DNA of 5,993 nucleotides from Campylobacterales bacterium (GTDB taxonomy: Bacteria; Campylobacterota_A; Desulfurellia; JAADFJ01), in NCBI GenBank assembly GCA_027080125.1, contig JALWSW010000115.1:1-5993 (forward strand), given 5' to 3'. The position numbers and the translations under genes were made by a program. The stretch's first letter is position 1, and each line of letters begins with the position of its first letter. The notes beneath the pieces are model-generated. The model searched no databases. It saw only the letters and a list, made by a program, of their open reading frames with translations, and had not been told where the DNA came from. This document shows, piece by piece, positions 5,857 through 5,993 of the stretch.

Positions 5857-5993
5857 AATGACCCGAAAATTGACCAAAAACACACTAAATCGTTTTGTAA
5901 ACCGCATAAACCCTCAGAAAAGCACGGTATATCAACAAACTTTTAAAGCTGAAAAGCAAAAATTACGCATCCCTATTATGTCAAGTTAATAAC
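5857..5993. other. Upstream region without a recognised gene
   Basis: Stop codons occur early in all minus-strand frames entering from the right edge, so no upstream gene can be followed into the window. The stretch holds an imperfect direct repeat (5855-5865 and 5866-5876, AAAATGACC and AAAATTGACC) and a TTGACA hexamer on the minus strand (5979-5984) without a suitably spaced -10. I see no RNA gene or mobile-element end here. Confidence -1.

Noticed and set aside
5747..5916. Inverted 10-mer TGAGGGTTTA at 5747-5756 (plus) and 5907-5916 (minus)
   Set aside because: It is not kept in leader copy 1, the copies are 150 bp apart, and a single 10-bp match in AT-rich DNA is easily chance.
5956..5984. 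TTGACA on the minus strand at 5979-5984 as a -35 element
   Set aside because: The positions 16-18 bp downstream read TTTTTG, TTTTGC or TTTGCT, with no -10-like hexamer. TAATTT comes only 13 bp after it, which is too close.

Overview
The window is A+T-rich and compact. All three recognisable genes lie on the minus strand, each preceded by a perfect AGGAGG Shine-Dalgarno sequence, and two start with GTG. This fits a low-GC bacterium using the standard code. A TATA-like sequence in the leaders leaves an archaeal host formally possible, but the PH-domain protein and SD usage favour bacteria. I cannot name the phylum. I see no tRNA, rRNA, CRISPR array, transposase or integrase.

Layout in transcription order (right to left). 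5818-5993 is non-coding or unassigned upstream DNA with an inverted repeat and a short direct repeat. 5723-5817 is a leader (promoter, 5' stem-loop, SD). 4442-5725 encodes an unrecognised 427-aa, basic, mostly helical protein (gene A). An 89-bp gap holds the SD of the next gene. 429-4352 encodes a 1307-aa protein (gene B) that joins a PIN-type ribonuclease domain to a UPF1/Dna2-like superfamily 1 helicase, with a long charged insertion between motifs Ia and II. 335-429 is a second copy of the leader, about 92% identical to the first. 1-337 is the start of gene C, a membrane protein with two transmembrane segments and a bacterial PH domain, cut off by the window edge.

The two most interesting points are as follows. 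First, the gene B fusion covalently links in one prokaryotic protein the two activities (PIN endonuclease and UPF1-like translocase) that eukaryotic nonsense-mediated decay keeps in separate proteins (SMG6 and UPF1). Second, the A-B gene pair is bracketed by direct leader repeats. Their homology runs exactly from around the stop codon of B to the GTG of C, and in the other copy ends exactly at the GTG of A. Recombination between the copies would remove A and B cleanly and leave C with a complete leader.

Working model (inference): A and B form a co-transcribed nucleic-acid-processing module, possibly RNA surveillance or defence, with A as partner or specificity factor. C is either a co-regulated membrane component or simply the resident gene whose leader was duplicated when A-B arrived.
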